DNA of 64,000 nt from Hydractinia symbiolongicarpus (lineage: Eukaryota > Cnidaria > Hydrozoa > Anthoathecata > Hydractiniidae): NCBI RefSeq assembly GCF_029227915.1, contig NC_079879.1, positions 24,868,501-24,932,500 on the forward strand, in the 5' to 3' direction. The number at the start of each line of letters is the position of its first letter. The stretch's first letter is position 1. Below, piece after piece: positions 1 to 11,947 of this stretch. The position numbers and the translations under genes are program-made. Under the pieces are notes generated by a model that was not told the DNA's origin, made no database searches, and saw only the letters and a program-made list of their open reading frames with translations.

Positions 1-1964
1 CCTATATCAAAGCCGCTAGCGCTGAATTAACGGCTAAACAGGACCCTGGTAGAGGCTGCTTTTTTTAACAAGTGTATTGGTTACTATAAATAATTAATGA
101 TTTGTCTCGCTATTATAATTTCTGCAGCTAGTAAAGCAACTTGATCGAGTCCTCGTTTTTCACATACACATGGCGAGCACGATGTCGTTTGGTTGTTTAT
201 GTTTCTCAACGCTTGACTTTCAAAAGTTGTTTTTTTTTGGAAAAAAAGTCTTATATGTGGCATCTAGCTAGTTAAGGTTAGTTAAATAAGGAAATAAAAC
301 TGAAGCTAGCTAGCTAGCTAGGTATAAATATACTGGCTGAATAATTTTTTATACGTAACCCAGTTCATAAGACTAGCTTTAAAATTGAGTCAAAAATTAG
401 GCATCTTGCTCAGCAAAGTTCCGTCTTTATATATTATACGCTACGATCCCTTCCCTTCCCTTAGCTAGCAACTTTGCCAGTTGATCATGGCAAAAAATGT
501 TCCAGAAGCAATATATACTGCGTCTAAACAGCAATATAATGTGCTTATAAGGTCGAGGCTAGTTCATATTTCCAGAACTGTATTGGCAAAATATTTGTAG
601 ATTCTAAAAACAACCACCTAAGAAACTTGTAATCAAAACGGGCCTTACCATCTAATGTCTGACCCAGGAGATTATACATTAATCTACTTGTTTATAACTT
701 AAATGTGTTATATAGCTAATTACATAAACATTTCTTTGGTTAGTACGTTTCATTTCAGCTGTAAATCCTTTTTTGCTTCAAATCGTTTTTTGAAAAAGGT
801 GTAATGTGTCTGCTAGCTAGCTATACAATAACAGTTTGTTTGTTAAGTTTTTACACTTGTTGTGAAGTAGTGGGATCAGTTATTGAAAATTGGATCATGC
901 ATTTAGCTGGTCTGAATAAAACTACACTTTGGGAAGAGCCCTAGGTTTTTTAAGAAGAAAAATTAATAAAAGACATGATTTATTTTTATTCAGTATTGGC
1001 TTATACACCTGCCTATGTTAGCAAGATAACTACCTAGCTAGCTAATCTTTTCCCACCCATCTAAATTGCAAAAAGTCATGTTTCTTACTGTAAAATATTT
1101 ACTGCTTGGCTCACCCTTTTTTGGTCAATATTCGTAAAAATTTCTCATAGTCAGGAATCCTCTTATGTTTCAATTTTTTGTAACAAATTCCGGCATCTTT
1201 ATAGTAAAACGTTGCATATACTATGATGCGTGAATGATTTTTATATGTTGGATGCAAACCAATCGCATTACAGAACTTAGCAACCTGTACCAGGGTTTTT
1301 TTTGCCGCCGGTCTCGTTGTCCAAAAGGCAAAATCCCCTGGGGACGAGGTTGCAAAGAATGATAAAATGCAAAGATAAACTTTTGAACATGTAAGGCGTT
1401 AGAAAGTTGCTAGAAATACATAGTTGTTTCTAAAACAAAGAGGGATAAATTTTTACTAAATTATTTATTTTAAAAAAAGCCTTGTTTTGAAAAACATTTT
1501 AATGTGGCTTTTTGTTTAAATGGTTGCACGTACAAGGTTATTTCTAACATGTACAATCAAGCTATGATATCACTAAATTAGGTTGTTCACATTTTATAGA
1601 TAGGATGGTATTTATTTCTGAAAAGATTTATTCCTATATAATCCTTATTCTCTATTAACCGAATAACAGATAAAGGACGTAGAAGCTAGATATTTCGTGA
1701 AAAAACGTTGGTAAATGCAGCGGTACTGCTTTACTCATATTCCGTGTCTTGTTTGCTCTAAAACAATTTTGTCGCTGGAAAGTAAAAAGACAGCGTATGA
1801 ATAATTAAACAAATATTACTCATGTTATAACAAGATAAAAATGACAACCCAAATGTAATCCCACGTTTGGCACACTAAGAAATAACGATTAAATGCGATG
1901 AAAACAAAAGAGGTAATTTGAAATTGATTCAATAAAAACTTCAAATTAATTCGTTTAAAAAAGA
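1..1964. other. AT-rich non-coding stretch
   Basis: I see no credible coding region here; no open frame has recognisable protein composition. Short (CTAG)n runs occur near 302-320, 812-826 and 1036-1048 and recur across the window (about 5972, 14932, 58507, 61684), so they look like a genome-wide microsatellite or TE edge motif. A phrase around 1335-1350 (ctggggacgaggt) recurs near 58749, which suggests an old dispersed repeat. Confidence 0.5.
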
Positions 1965-3337
1965 CCTTTGAAGTCACAATATACGTACGCCGTGGTTACA
2001 TCTATACAATACTAAGTACCAGAATATACAATTTTGTACAAACAACTGTCTAAAACATTTTGTGGAAATTAAACTTGGCACTTCGAGGTATGGCTATTTG
2101 TTTTATATATTGTTACGAAATATGCAGGTTGATGATTCACAGCTTTTTCATTTAATAAAACTTATTAACCTTTAAAATCTCCCTGATTAAGCGTGTGAAT
2201 TACATCTTTATTGCTTTTTGCTCCTGAAATTGCACAAGATGGTCAAAAATAACATGTACTTTATTTTTTGAAATATCAGAGTACATAAAATTCGGCAATA
2301 CTCTCTTTAGACGACGTGGCAATTAAGGAACTTGCACCATCTTTAGTAAAAACAAGAACAAACAATTTTTTTAACAATTTTTCAATGCAGCGCACTTTAC
2401 CATCACAATTACAGAATAGATTTTTTTCTGCAATGATGTCAGCTTAGAAACACTATATATGTCATATCTAAAGTTATTTACTTTCGTCACATATTGCTGA
2501 AAATTCTGATGACGGTAGTAATCAACTGACGATCTCGCAATTTAGCTAGTATCTACAACTTAACACCAATATCACCAATGTCATTGGATTATTAACAAAA
2601 AACCGAACATATGATAACCACAAAGTCACATGTTCAAAAAACGGAAACATGTAAGGGATTACCACGAGAATAGCGCCTTTGCTAATTTTTTTTACATTAC
2701 ATACACATTTAGATACACACGTGTCATATTGTATATAATATTTAATCTTAGATAGTTAAAGCTAATTTAAACCAGCAGGTTTTTACGGTAATTGTAAAAA
2801 AAGGGCTTAGTCAGCATGTTGTAGTAGATTATAATGCAGCCAATCACATATGTGATAAAATTTTGTAGTTGGAGATTTCATTAACCCTTAAACTTCCATA
2901 TACGCTGAACAACAAGGCCCAAATATGCTATCTATTAGTCATAACTGATAATTACTGAACTTGAGATGCCAAAATGTAGCTGCAAATGAAAGAGAATTAA
3001 ATTTCCTTTTTTAGAAGTGTCAAGCTATTCAACAGTATGTGAAACACATTCGGCTAAAAGTCACTTTTCTGCGCCAAGGATTAAAAAAGAAAAATTCTTA
3101 AACTAAGAAAAAATATTAAGACGTTATTAATAAGGGTAATTTACATTGCTACAATTATTTGTACAAAATTTTATATTCTTTTACAAGATATTGTACAGAT
3201 GTAACCACGACGTACAATATATTATACCTTGTATACATTATATACATACTATAGTACATTATAATTTAAATTATATACATTGTACAAGATATTATACAAA
3301 TGTAACCACAATGTAAAGTATATTGCGACTTCAAAGG
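1965..3337. mobile_element. 1.4-kb non-autonomous DNA element with inverted termini
   Basis: The left end begins CCTTTGAAGTCACAATATAC and the right end finishes with the near-perfect inverse, one mismatch in 20. Similarity continues inward for about 75 bp: a block with 'gtggttacat' on the left is mirrored by 'atgtaaccac' on the right. The right end carries the subterminal block twice, near 3182-3229 and 3279-3337. There is no coding sequence inside, so this is a non-autonomous element. I see no clear target duplication and cannot assign a superfamily. Confidence 0.6.
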
Positions 3338-3566
3338 CAACAAGTTTTTTTTTAATCCAATCAGTTTTATTTGAAAAAACCAGTAGCAGGTTCTTATTGA
3401 AATAATCCCAAAAGAATTAAACATGTCTTTTGTTTTCTGCGTCTTAAGGATTATCGAAACAAAAGTGTGAACTATTTATATCCTTCTTGTATATAATGAT
3501 TAATTGTACAATGTTGTATCGATATATTGTAGTAGTAGAAACTGCAGTTTAGTGAAAAAAAGTTCT

Positions 3567-4256
3567 TTAACCCTATTCGGTTCAAAAGGGGGGCGGATTC
3601 CTGACGGTTTTTCTTTAATAACTCCTTGAGGCTGTGCTGTATGGCTATTATACTTATTATGAATCAATGTGTATCTGTTACACACCTACGTGCCAAATTG
3701 TTTGTGCCATAACTTTCGGAGGCTTATATAATGGCTCTTGGTAGGATTATTGTTAGGACTAACTCTTGTTTATCCTTAGAGCTTGAAACTTACAACACAA
3801 CTTTGTTTCATCAATTAGAATTCTTCTGTGTTCTGTGGACACGTAAATAATTCGATTTCCCAATATTTTTTGGATCTTAACCGAGAATCGGGTAAACTGG
3901 ATTTTTGGGCAATTTTTGGCAATTTTTTAGAAAAAATATGTAAAAACTGGAATATATGTCAAAAAACGTTTACAAGGCTTTCAGAAAATTCAAAAAGAAT
4001 GTGAATATTCGCTATAGAACTTAAGTTATTAAATTTTAAATAGTTAGTGGTATTTTGAACTAATTTCAAGCCTTCGATGACGTCACAAAAAGTGCTGGCA
4101 TAAGCAAAAACATATTGTTGCTATTTTGTTCCCTTAATGACGTACTGTAAGTGCGCCAAGTTCGACTCAATTTGCCTCTGAAAAATTATCGAGGGGAATT
4201 CGCTCCCCCTCCCCGATCATAATATGTTTGAAAAACCACGGACCGAGTAGGGTTAA
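3567..4256. mobile_element. TTAA-flanked MITE, copy 1 (piggyBac-like)
   Basis: The copy is bounded by TTAA followed by CCCTATTCGG at the left, and by the inverse, CCGAGTAGGG then TTAA, at the right. TTAA target duplication and termini beginning CCCT fit piggyBac-type elements, though Kolobok elements also use TTAA. The interior is about 690 bp and non-coding. Related copies lie at 35953-36684 and 42290-42685, with a piece at 51400-51575. The small open frame at 3500-3685 is a by-product of this repeat. Confidence 0.7.
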
Positions 4257-5642
4257 AATGATAACTTTTGTATGGTAATGGTTGGCACGCTGGTCAGGCC
4301 TATTACTCTATGCTAGCAGTTTCAGTTTTCTGCGATTATTTTTAGCATTTTGGAGGCTTGGTCAAGCAAATACACGCTTTACGATTCTGCAAACTAAGCC
4401 AGTCATTTTCATGCATGTAAAACAAACACATACTTTTTATTTAGTATATTGTTATAGTATATAGTATTCGTTGCTTAAATATGTTTTTACAAATATACAA
4501 ATTTTGTTATGCTTTGTGCAACGCGCTAACAACTTTTCTATTCTATTAGAAATTAGCAGAAGAAAAATGGCGAAATTAAATTCAGCAAATAAAGAAAAAA
4601 ATGGCACGAACTTACTTTAAAGAATGGAAGAACGAACATGCAAGTTTATTTCTTCTTGGGCAAAAAAAAATCCACAGACAAAATTTTCAAAAAGAGAATA
4701 TTCGGTGTTAGCGACATTTTGGGCGAAGTACACAAAATTTTTATCAAGAAATTTATTTTTTGGCACTAGAAAAAAATTGGCGCGAATTTTATCAACAGTT
4801 TTTAGTCGAAGTCTGCTAAATACATTTCAAATTTTTTACGCCTGAAGCAGCAGAGTTCTTTTGGAGGGATTTTTTCATAAAAAAACCATACCCAACACTA
4901 AGTTATTTTTCAAGCTTTTGCCAAGCTGAGTTGTCCTTAACAGCAAGAAGTTAACTTTAAAACTCAACATTTTTTTACAATGTTGGTTTTGTTATATTGT
5001 TTTAAGGTGATAAACTAAATTGTCCATCTAAAAACTAGGAGCATATTTGTAATTGCTGACCACGAATGTTTGATATTGCGGAGGCTGACTAGCATTAAAA
5101 AAGGTATGTCAGGAGAACAAGTAAAAAGTCACGGTCGGATGGAGGTATAAGCAAGATAAGAGCGCGCTTACTTTCAAAAACGTAGAGAAAAAGCCCGCAC
5201 GCGTCTCGTGTGTGTAGTTTTCGTTGTATTTTTTAGGAAGTCTGGTAAGGAAGTTGTGTTTTTGCTTATTGCGCTTATTCACTTTCCCAAACAAAGTAGA
5301 TAAAAACTGCTCTGAGCAAGCGAAACGAAAAGCAACTTTGCTTTCTCGCTTATTAAAGAATAAGCAAATAAGCGTGTCAAAGTTGATATATTTACTTTTT
5401 CGCATGGAGAGAATGCGGAGATGAAAAACTACTTTGCTATCGCATATAAGGAAATAAGCAAAAAAAGGCAAGGTAGACAGAATTTCTCAACCGTAACAAA
5501 ATAAATGCAAACAGTCCACTTTGTTCGTGTTTATAACCAATCAACCAAAGATGGACGGTAGAGGTAGTGTAATACTTTTAGGTTTCTGGATGTATTTTTT
5601 ACTATTTCTTATAAATTTCAAGTACCCAGTGTGTAGTAGTAT
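4257..5642. other. non-coding stretch
   Basis: Several 60-120 codon open frames on both strands overlap here (for example 5109-5471 minus and 5224-5424 plus). They show no domain, no sensible composition and no splice context. I treat them as chance frames in AT-rich DNA. Confidence 0.5.
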
Positions 5643-5760
5643 GTATAGTCATAGTCATAAGAAAAACAGATAGTCTAGAATGCCGGGCCGTTTGTATTGT
5701 TATTGAATCGGCACTGCAACTTTTGAATTCGACGGCCCCATGGGGCACAGATATTTAAAT

Positions 5761-5985
5761 ATGGCCGCTGCGAAGGGCGATCCTTTTGTTAAAGATGATA
5801 TCCAGGATCTTATGGGACGTTAGAAGGGGAATTTCTTGATGATGATATAGAATTTAATGTGGAATTGGATATGTTGGTATCCAAAGTAACAAGCAATGAT
5901 GGAAAAAAAGTGTTATGCAAATGTAATAAGTGCTCCACAACGTTGACTTACAAGACATGTCAACACCAAGCATATGCTAGCTAGC
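5761..5985 (+). pseudogene. possible small convergent ORF in the P element
   Basis: An ATG at 5761 opens a frame starting MAAAKGDPFVKDDIQDLMGR that hits TAG at 5821. A second frame from about 5823 continues with acidic sequence (EGEFLDDDIEFNVELD) and ends in a Cys-rich segment containing CKCNKC and HQA. One frameshift would join the two. The composition (acidic run, then clustered Cys) looks more protein-like than chance, and it is convergent with the transposase inside the same TIRs. I do not recognise the product. It could be a second element-encoded gene or a chance frame. Confidence 0.3.
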
Positions 5986-6361
5986 TACACCAAAAAAGAA
6001 GGAAACTGAAAAAGATTTGGTTGTATCTAAAGTGGATAAACTATTATTATTCATCCAATATAGCTAAAAATGATTGTACAGTGTTGTGGGGTAGAAGAGT
6101 TCACTCGTTAGAATTTGTATGTTTTCTTAGCAAAGGACATTCGTGAGATCACTACTACGAACTAAGTTAAAAATCTGAATCAGATAAGGTATTTTCAAAA
6201 ACAATAAAACAGCGTTTTTAGAGCCACATTACCACGTCTCAGTTCTATTAGAGAATGCTATTTATGGTAAACTAGGTGCAATTCCTAGCTGAGACTATTT
6301 TCTTCAAACTTGATTACACATAAAATAAATCTTGTTTGAAGTATAAACTGTGTTTGATTGT

Positions 6362-6369
6362 AAAAAAAA
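6362..6369 (-). terminator. Pol III terminator (T8)
   Basis: Reading the minus strand, eight T residues follow the tRNA-like sequence after a 6-nt spacer. This is the expected Pol III stop signal. Confidence 0.5.
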
Positions 6370-6375
6370 GTTTTA

Positions 6376-6437
6376 GCCCTGTCTAGGATTCGAACCTAGA
6401 TCTCTTATTTGTGTCATAACCATTAGACCAACAGGGC
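6376..6437 (-). tRNA. tRNA-like gene lacking the anticodon arm
   Basis: Reading the minus strand, GCCCTGT at the 5' end pairs perfectly with ACAGGGC at the 3' end (7 bp). A D-arm (GTC, loop TAATGGTTAT, GAC) and a perfect T-arm (CTAGG, loop TTCGAAT, CCTAG) are present, giving good A-box and B-box promoter elements. Only 13 unpaired nt lie between D- and T-arms, where about 23 nt with a 5-bp anticodon stem are expected. The whole is 62 nt. Three arms are intact and a T8 tract follows, so it may be transcribed, but it cannot decode in the normal way. It is either a deleted tRNA pseudogene or a retained tRNA-like RNA within the P element. Confidence 0.6.
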
Positions 6438-6822
6438 GTACAGGCATAAATACAAAAATACACTATATACAACAGTAACTTTCATGACCAATCTCATACA
6501 AACATATACACACACTTGCATCCAAAAAGTTCTACAAAAGGTTTAAGACATCGAAAATTCTGACTGACTCAACAGACTATTAAAATTTTAGAGCTAATGA
6601 CACTGTACACTATATAAACTTTTAATAAAATTGAAAACTTTGAAGGACTATCTCTTTACAAAGAATTATTTTTTAATAAAAAACTGACTATGGAACAGAA
6701 TTTTTTTCCTTCAAAGTTTTTTTTTTTTTTTACACAAATCTGGTCATAAAAAGTACATGTTACAACTTTTTACGCTTTGGCAAAGGAGTGTCGTCAATTA
6801 TATTAAACTTGCTGGCTGTACC

Positions 6823-8927
6823 TTAAACATTTCCAGCAATCGGGCGTACAGAATATTGCATTCTGATAGTGTTGTCGTTGTATCCTACATCTCTCACGGA
6901 TGGATTATCACGACGACGGCCAATTGCTCTCTGCCTCCCAAAATAGTTTTTGAGGTCATCTTGACAAAAACGCTCTGACAATACATATGTGACACCATTT
7001 TGAAGCAAATATTTTGTAACTTATTTATATGAGTGGACAGTTATCTGAAGTCCTTCATACGTTTGCCACGAAAATGAACATGTTGGCCTTGGCATTTCGA
7101 GTGAAATTACCAGGACGTTCCTCTATTGACTTTTTCCACAGTTCAAAGTATGATAAGAACTCGTCCAACCAGGCAAATCTTTCATCTTCAACTGATTGGT
7201 ATGGCTTTAAAAAAGTTCCGTTTAACAATATTATCCACTGTGTTTTTTACATTGAGACAATCAAAAAACTTGTTCATCATAATACAAAATTTTGAGGTAC
7301 CTGAAGCTTCCTGCGGCCCAAACTCACCAATCACCTTTCCCACTGTTTCGCTAAGCACTTGCCCCGCTAACCGCACCCTCATCACAGAGTAGGGGGTTAA
7401 ATTAATGTGATCATTGGTTAACTTTGGAAGCATCTTTAGACCACAGTCTAAATTTTGATAGTAAAATTGAGATATATGTGACCATAGGATGAAAAAACCA
7501 CTATTCCACATGTACCGTGTTGCACGACCAGCACCAGAGTTTGAAAGACAATTCCGTGTGGTTTTGATCAAATGTGGTACATCAGCAAAAAAGTAAATGA
7601 ATCGACCATCACGAGCAAAAAGATTTTTTGTACAATACACAACGTTTTTTCCACCATTACAATCAAGATTTTTGTGCATTCTAAAGAATTTTCTGTTGGG
7701 TGAGGCACAATCAGCAGTAGCTGCTATTACTTTCAAATTGATATTTTCAAGAATGTTGACAGCTTTCCAAAATATGGGGAAAATTTGAAATGATGTTGCA
7801 CCTGTTGTAGCAAAAGTTGCAAGACTGAAGGAAAGAGGATTCACAACACTTTTTACAAGAAAAACCAAAACATGTGTAGCAAGTTCTTTAACATCACTCA
7901 ATGTAGCATGGTTAACACTTACATCTCCTAAATCTACATATCCAATTAGCTCCCCAGTGTGCTTATCCCATACGAGATCGTCCTGCACCTTCATTCCATC
8001 AAATAATTGTTACATAACGTTCTGGAGAAGAAAATAATTCCGTTTTTTTTCCTAGTTCCTTTACAATTTCATGATTAAATCCTCTTTGTGGTTGTATATA
8101 GTTTTGGTAATCTCTCAACGTTCTTAAACTTGGGAGGAATAATATGCCAAAACCAGTTTTGATGTCATAGCGAAGATTAGAATAAGTAGATGATGATTTA
8201 GCAGCTAGAGATAGGCAGTATTTTGTTATTATAGGATGGTAGCGAACACTATTTGCACATGAAGAATTGGTATATTTCTGTTGTTCCTCCCAAAAAAGCT
8301 TCATGAAATGAGGGACTTTTTGTTTATCGCAGCCATTGAACAAAGACACAAAATCTTTACCCAGTTCTGGAGTAACTTCTTTGCTTTGCATTTCTATGGC
8401 AACTTTCATGTCATTCAGTTCTGACTTTAATAGTTTACAATATAAACGCTTTTGTTGTAATGCAAGGCTAACTTTTGTTGAGATGTGTTTTTAAGAGGTG
8501 CATGCAGTTTTGCAGGTTCAAGTAAGTTTACTTTCTTCCTATTTTCCTCGTATAAAAATTTAAATTCATGACTATGACAAGGTGAACAAGGACTTGGATT
8601 GGTAATGAGAAGTTTACACGAGTTAGAGCGATAATATTGATCTTGATGCAATTTCGACTTATAAGGCATTTGGTGATATTCAGTGATATCAAATTTTTTG
8701 GGGACGACATGTTTTTGAAAGTTATTTTCTTTAGATGGATCGGGTGTCACTATTCCATTTCTTTAATACATCGCCAATATTACACGATCTTTTGTAATGA
8801 TATTTATCAATTCACCTCTCCACTTCTTATTCACTTCGTTTTTTGGAAGAGGGACTTTAAATATACTTATATCTTTGTGTCTACGGGACGTTGGAAAGTA
8901 AAGTATTGAGCAGTTTGCACCAGGCAT
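6823..8927 (-). pseudogene. P-element transposase, frameshifted (THAP9-like family)
   Basis: P-family transposases cut and paste DNA using an RNase H-like catalytic core with an N-terminal THAP DNA-binding domain. In minus-strand order: 8927-8763 gives MPGANCSILYFPTSRRHKDI, a THAP start whose second zinc Cys position reads Tyr and whose C-terminal half is missing; 8750-8427 is a linker with CSPCHSHEF; 8409-7999 contains the family segment YQNYIQPQRGFN; 7994-7188 carries the core, with GYVDLGD, the second catalytic Asp region (ADCASPN) and the acidic region GPQEASGTSKF before NKFFDCLNV; about 7187-7030 continues in another frame (FAWLDEFLSYFELW); 7008-6823 is the C-terminal block (CQDDLKNYFGRQR, DNTIRMQ). 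There are at least four frame changes and an internal THAP deletion, so it cannot make an active enzyme. Plus-strand frames over this span are shadows. Confidence 0.88.
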
Positions 8928-9117
8928 ATCATTTTATATATATATATTAAAAAACAAAATCAAAATACAGTAATACACATGCTCTCTCCGGCCATTTTGA
9001 ACTTTTCTGTGCCCTATTGGAAGTTTGGGCGCTAGCGTGGCCGTCTAGTAATAAGTGAGAACAATGCACTATTGTTTGTCACCAGACTACCTGTTTTTCT
9101 TATGACTATGGTATAGT

Positions 9118-9514
9118 TTATTCCCTAAGCTAGAATATCAGATTTTTTTTTGGCTTGAGAAGATTATTTTAAAAGGTTTCTCTCTGCAAAAATATCTATA
9201 TATAGTGAATGAGATACTTATTTATTATTCACTATAGTAGTTGAGAATGTGTGTACACTAAGTTTTTTCACTGATCCTGTTCTGTATGAAACTTCTGGTG
9301 CTATATTTTTTCAACAAAATGAGTTTGTGGCTACTACTTTGTCTTGTGTTATTTTGTATACTCAAACCTCCCCACCACACAAATAAATAAATCAAAAAGA
9401 AAAATACACTCAAAATAATTCTAAAGTGTTCATGTGGTGCTTCATTTGTTATTTTATACCTAGCAAGATACACTAGTGGTTGGATTTTAAGAGAATATTG
9501 AGCCAGTATGATTG
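9118..9514. other. non-coding stretch
   Basis: AT-rich flank of the P element with no coding signal. The minus-strand frame at 9258-9473 has low-complexity composition and no recognisable domain. Confidence 0.4.
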
Positions 9515-9862
9515 GGTTTTCTTATATCTCCTGTGGGTGTGAGGTTTCGGCTTTCAAGATCTGTTTTGATTTACCTCCCGTTGTTACGACAATGCACAAG
9601 ATCAAGTACAGTAATTCAGATACCTCAAACCCCTGATAGACCGAGAAAATTTGATAAGTTGGAATTTAAATAAATTACGAAAATAAACAGAAGTGTGTAT
9701 AATCTTTGTAGTGTCTATTATAAATGTACCTGAAAAATAACTTGCACAGATTTTATTTCATCAATTATCATGAGATAAAATATCCTACCGATAATGTGTG
9801 TTTCAACAACACTTTCAATTTAGTTGCCACTATCAACCATTACGGCATTTTAAAGGCGGGTC
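9515..9862. repeat. dispersed repeat, copy 1 (pair with 31905-32265)
   Basis: About 350 bp, starting near 'cttatatctcctgtg' and ending near 'accattacggcatttta', is repeated at 31905-32265 with high identity, roughly nine bases in ten by eye. It carries no open frame of note. The family is unknown to me. The 31.9-kb copy is directly followed by a SINE, this one is not. Confidence 0.75.
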
Positions 9863-11640
9863 ATTTCCGGACGCATATTAAGGAAAAAAATAACACCTGG
9901 CTCAAGTGTGATCGCTGAAACGTGCCATCGCAAATGAACAATCGCTCAGCTCATATACTTTTCTTTGAAAGATTTTAGCATTCTTTTGTACAACGACCTA
10001 AATTGGGGGAGTTGTAACTTACTCCAGCTTACCAGTGAATGGTCAGTTTACCGTGTCAATAAATTTGGGGTAGACCATCCCACTTGTTACCAAGTCCAGT
10101 GTGGAGGACAAGTTTGCTCACTTGTTCTTCAGAAATAAAAACCCTGCTGCCCGAGTTACTATTAAGGAGCCAGAGGTTTAATGCCTTTACTTTTTGCGAA
10201 CATCATTTAGAACATCTGTCAGAGGCCAGCGCAGCGTCCTTAAATTCCTTTACTGATGTCCAACCAAACTACCAATTCAACATTTCTACATACTACTAGA
10301 AAAATTAATTCGACCTACAATGCTCTCTGACATATTGGCTGGGTTTCATACCCAGGGCTTTTTATTCCCTCGTAAAAATAAGTAGTGAGAATCACAGAAA
10401 AATTACATTTCGGGTTCAATATACAATGGACACACTGGTTACAACGATACAATTACACAGAATCGCTTCAAATAATCAACAATATGACACAGGAAATCAA
10501 TCAATAAAATTATTTTTAACAGTGATTAAAGACGAAGTCAAGCTTAAGGTTGCAGTTTTGTTTCCAATGACCTTTATCAAATACAATGTAAATCTTAACA
10601 AAATTTACAACTCTTTCTACAACCAACTCTCATAAAGAGTTTTAGTCTCCCGTGGCATTGTAAATACTTCAAATACTTGGCGCATGTCGGATTTCTATCT
10701 TCACACTTTGAAGATGGATTGTTGAAAGCTAAAACAAAAATAACCATCATTTTATTTCCTCTCGATAGAAATTTCTGAAATATAGATATGTTTTGATATA
10801 TTTTGATTTTTTTTTCCTCTCGTTTACATATTCCCCACCTTCTTGTCAGAGTGAGGTATACGAGAACTAAAAAACGAAAAAAAGTATGACGATATTTTTA
10901 AAGAAAACGTGCGATAACTATTATTATTTTATTATAATCGGAATATTAAAACAGGATACAAAGCGTCAGCTACGTAAAATTTTATATAAAATTTACTACT
11001 GTTATCAATGCTAGTCCTGTGAACATAAAAGTATAAAAGTATAAAGTAAAACTTAAAAGGTTAGTGGGTAAAAACCATCCCTGCTCTCAGACCCATTTTC
11101 CTCTTAAGATCTAGAGTGAGTGGGAAAAGCATCCTGGGATAGAGGATGGTAGCTATGGATAAAAAAATCTAAAAGTTTATTAACATAAACATACAAAATC
11201 AGTTAAAGTGTTTTCTTATTTTTGAATAATCGAATTAAACGCAAGCCTTCTTCAACGTGTTTTAAATCTCTCGAACTCACAGGTAAACTAAAAATTCTTA
11301 GTAGTGGAGAGCACTGGCTTCCTCATAGCAATTTAATCAGCATCTTATCAGTAAATAAAAGTAGGTAAAAGGTGACCAAATTTTTACTAAGTGACCAATA
11401 TTTTTTGCCGACCTCCATTTGTTAATTCAATACCTATGAGGCCATAACGGTAATGAAGATTTATTTCTGTGGAATGCATTTGCTCAAAAGCGCATCATTG
11501 GATACCTGGCTGCCACTTAAGTGTTTTATTCACATTTTTCAAATCCAGCATAGCAGAGTGGTTAGAAGGTGATGATCTAATTGTCCCCTTTTTTACTTAA
11601 ATTTTTTAATCAGTCATATAATTAAAACTCAGGTTATTAC
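9863..11640. other. non-coding stretch
   Basis: I find no supported gene. A plus-strand 69-codon frame at 10426-10635 shows no domain. A minus-strand open stretch near 11315-11230 (…SSRDLKHVEEGLRLIRLF…) follows an AG acceptor and could be a further exon of the secreted-protein gene at 12451-11948, but the phases do not join cleanly. Confidence 0.35.
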
Positions 11641-11947
11641 CATCTCTTACTCCACGTCCTCCATCATTTTCTTGAAACTCAAATGAATCTAAATGATAAA
11701 CAAGAAAAAAAAATTAAGATCTCATTATCATTTTCCAAACATTTGATTTTATTCATGCCTTGAAAAAGGATTGAATTCATATTTTTACTTGATTTTTTGA
11801 AGTTTCTTAGACTCTACACAAGAGATGGCAGTAAAACAATCAACCTCACATTTTTATTAATTGGTTAAAAGGGTAAAACGTAAAAAATGAATATTATTTA
11901 ATTTTTTTCAGGTAGCCACCGTGATGATTTTATGTTATCACGATGCT

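Larger units (their letters stand above)
5650..9110 (-). mobile_element. P-type DNA transposon (THAP/P element), decayed
   Basis: The ends carry 27-bp terminal inverted repeats at 5650-5676 and 9084-9110 (catagtcataagaaaaacag at the left), matching at 26 of 27 positions. Both are flanked directly by the same 7-bp sequence gtatagt (5643-5649 and 9111-9117), read as the target duplication. A subterminal block with 'gggcacaga' and 'atggccg' is also mirrored near each end. Inside, on the minus strand, lies a P-family transposase with THAP, catalytic and C-terminal regions, broken by frameshifts. About 1 kb on the left side is non-coding for the transposase but holds a tRNA-like unit and a possible small plus-strand frame. 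The element is about 3.46 kb. Confidence 0.85.

Noticed and set aside
2505-2515. CTGATGA word as a possible hammerhead core
   Set aside because: No stem II followed by GAAA downstream and no Penelope context.
4624-4845. 73-codon plus-strand frame with basic composition
   Set aside because: Lys/Phe-rich as expected for AT-rich DNA; no domain, no homologue known to me, no splice or promoter context.
11551-11590. tRNA-like start (tagcagagtggttagaagg)
   Set aside because: Resembles a D-arm, but no anticodon stem, T-arm or B box follows.
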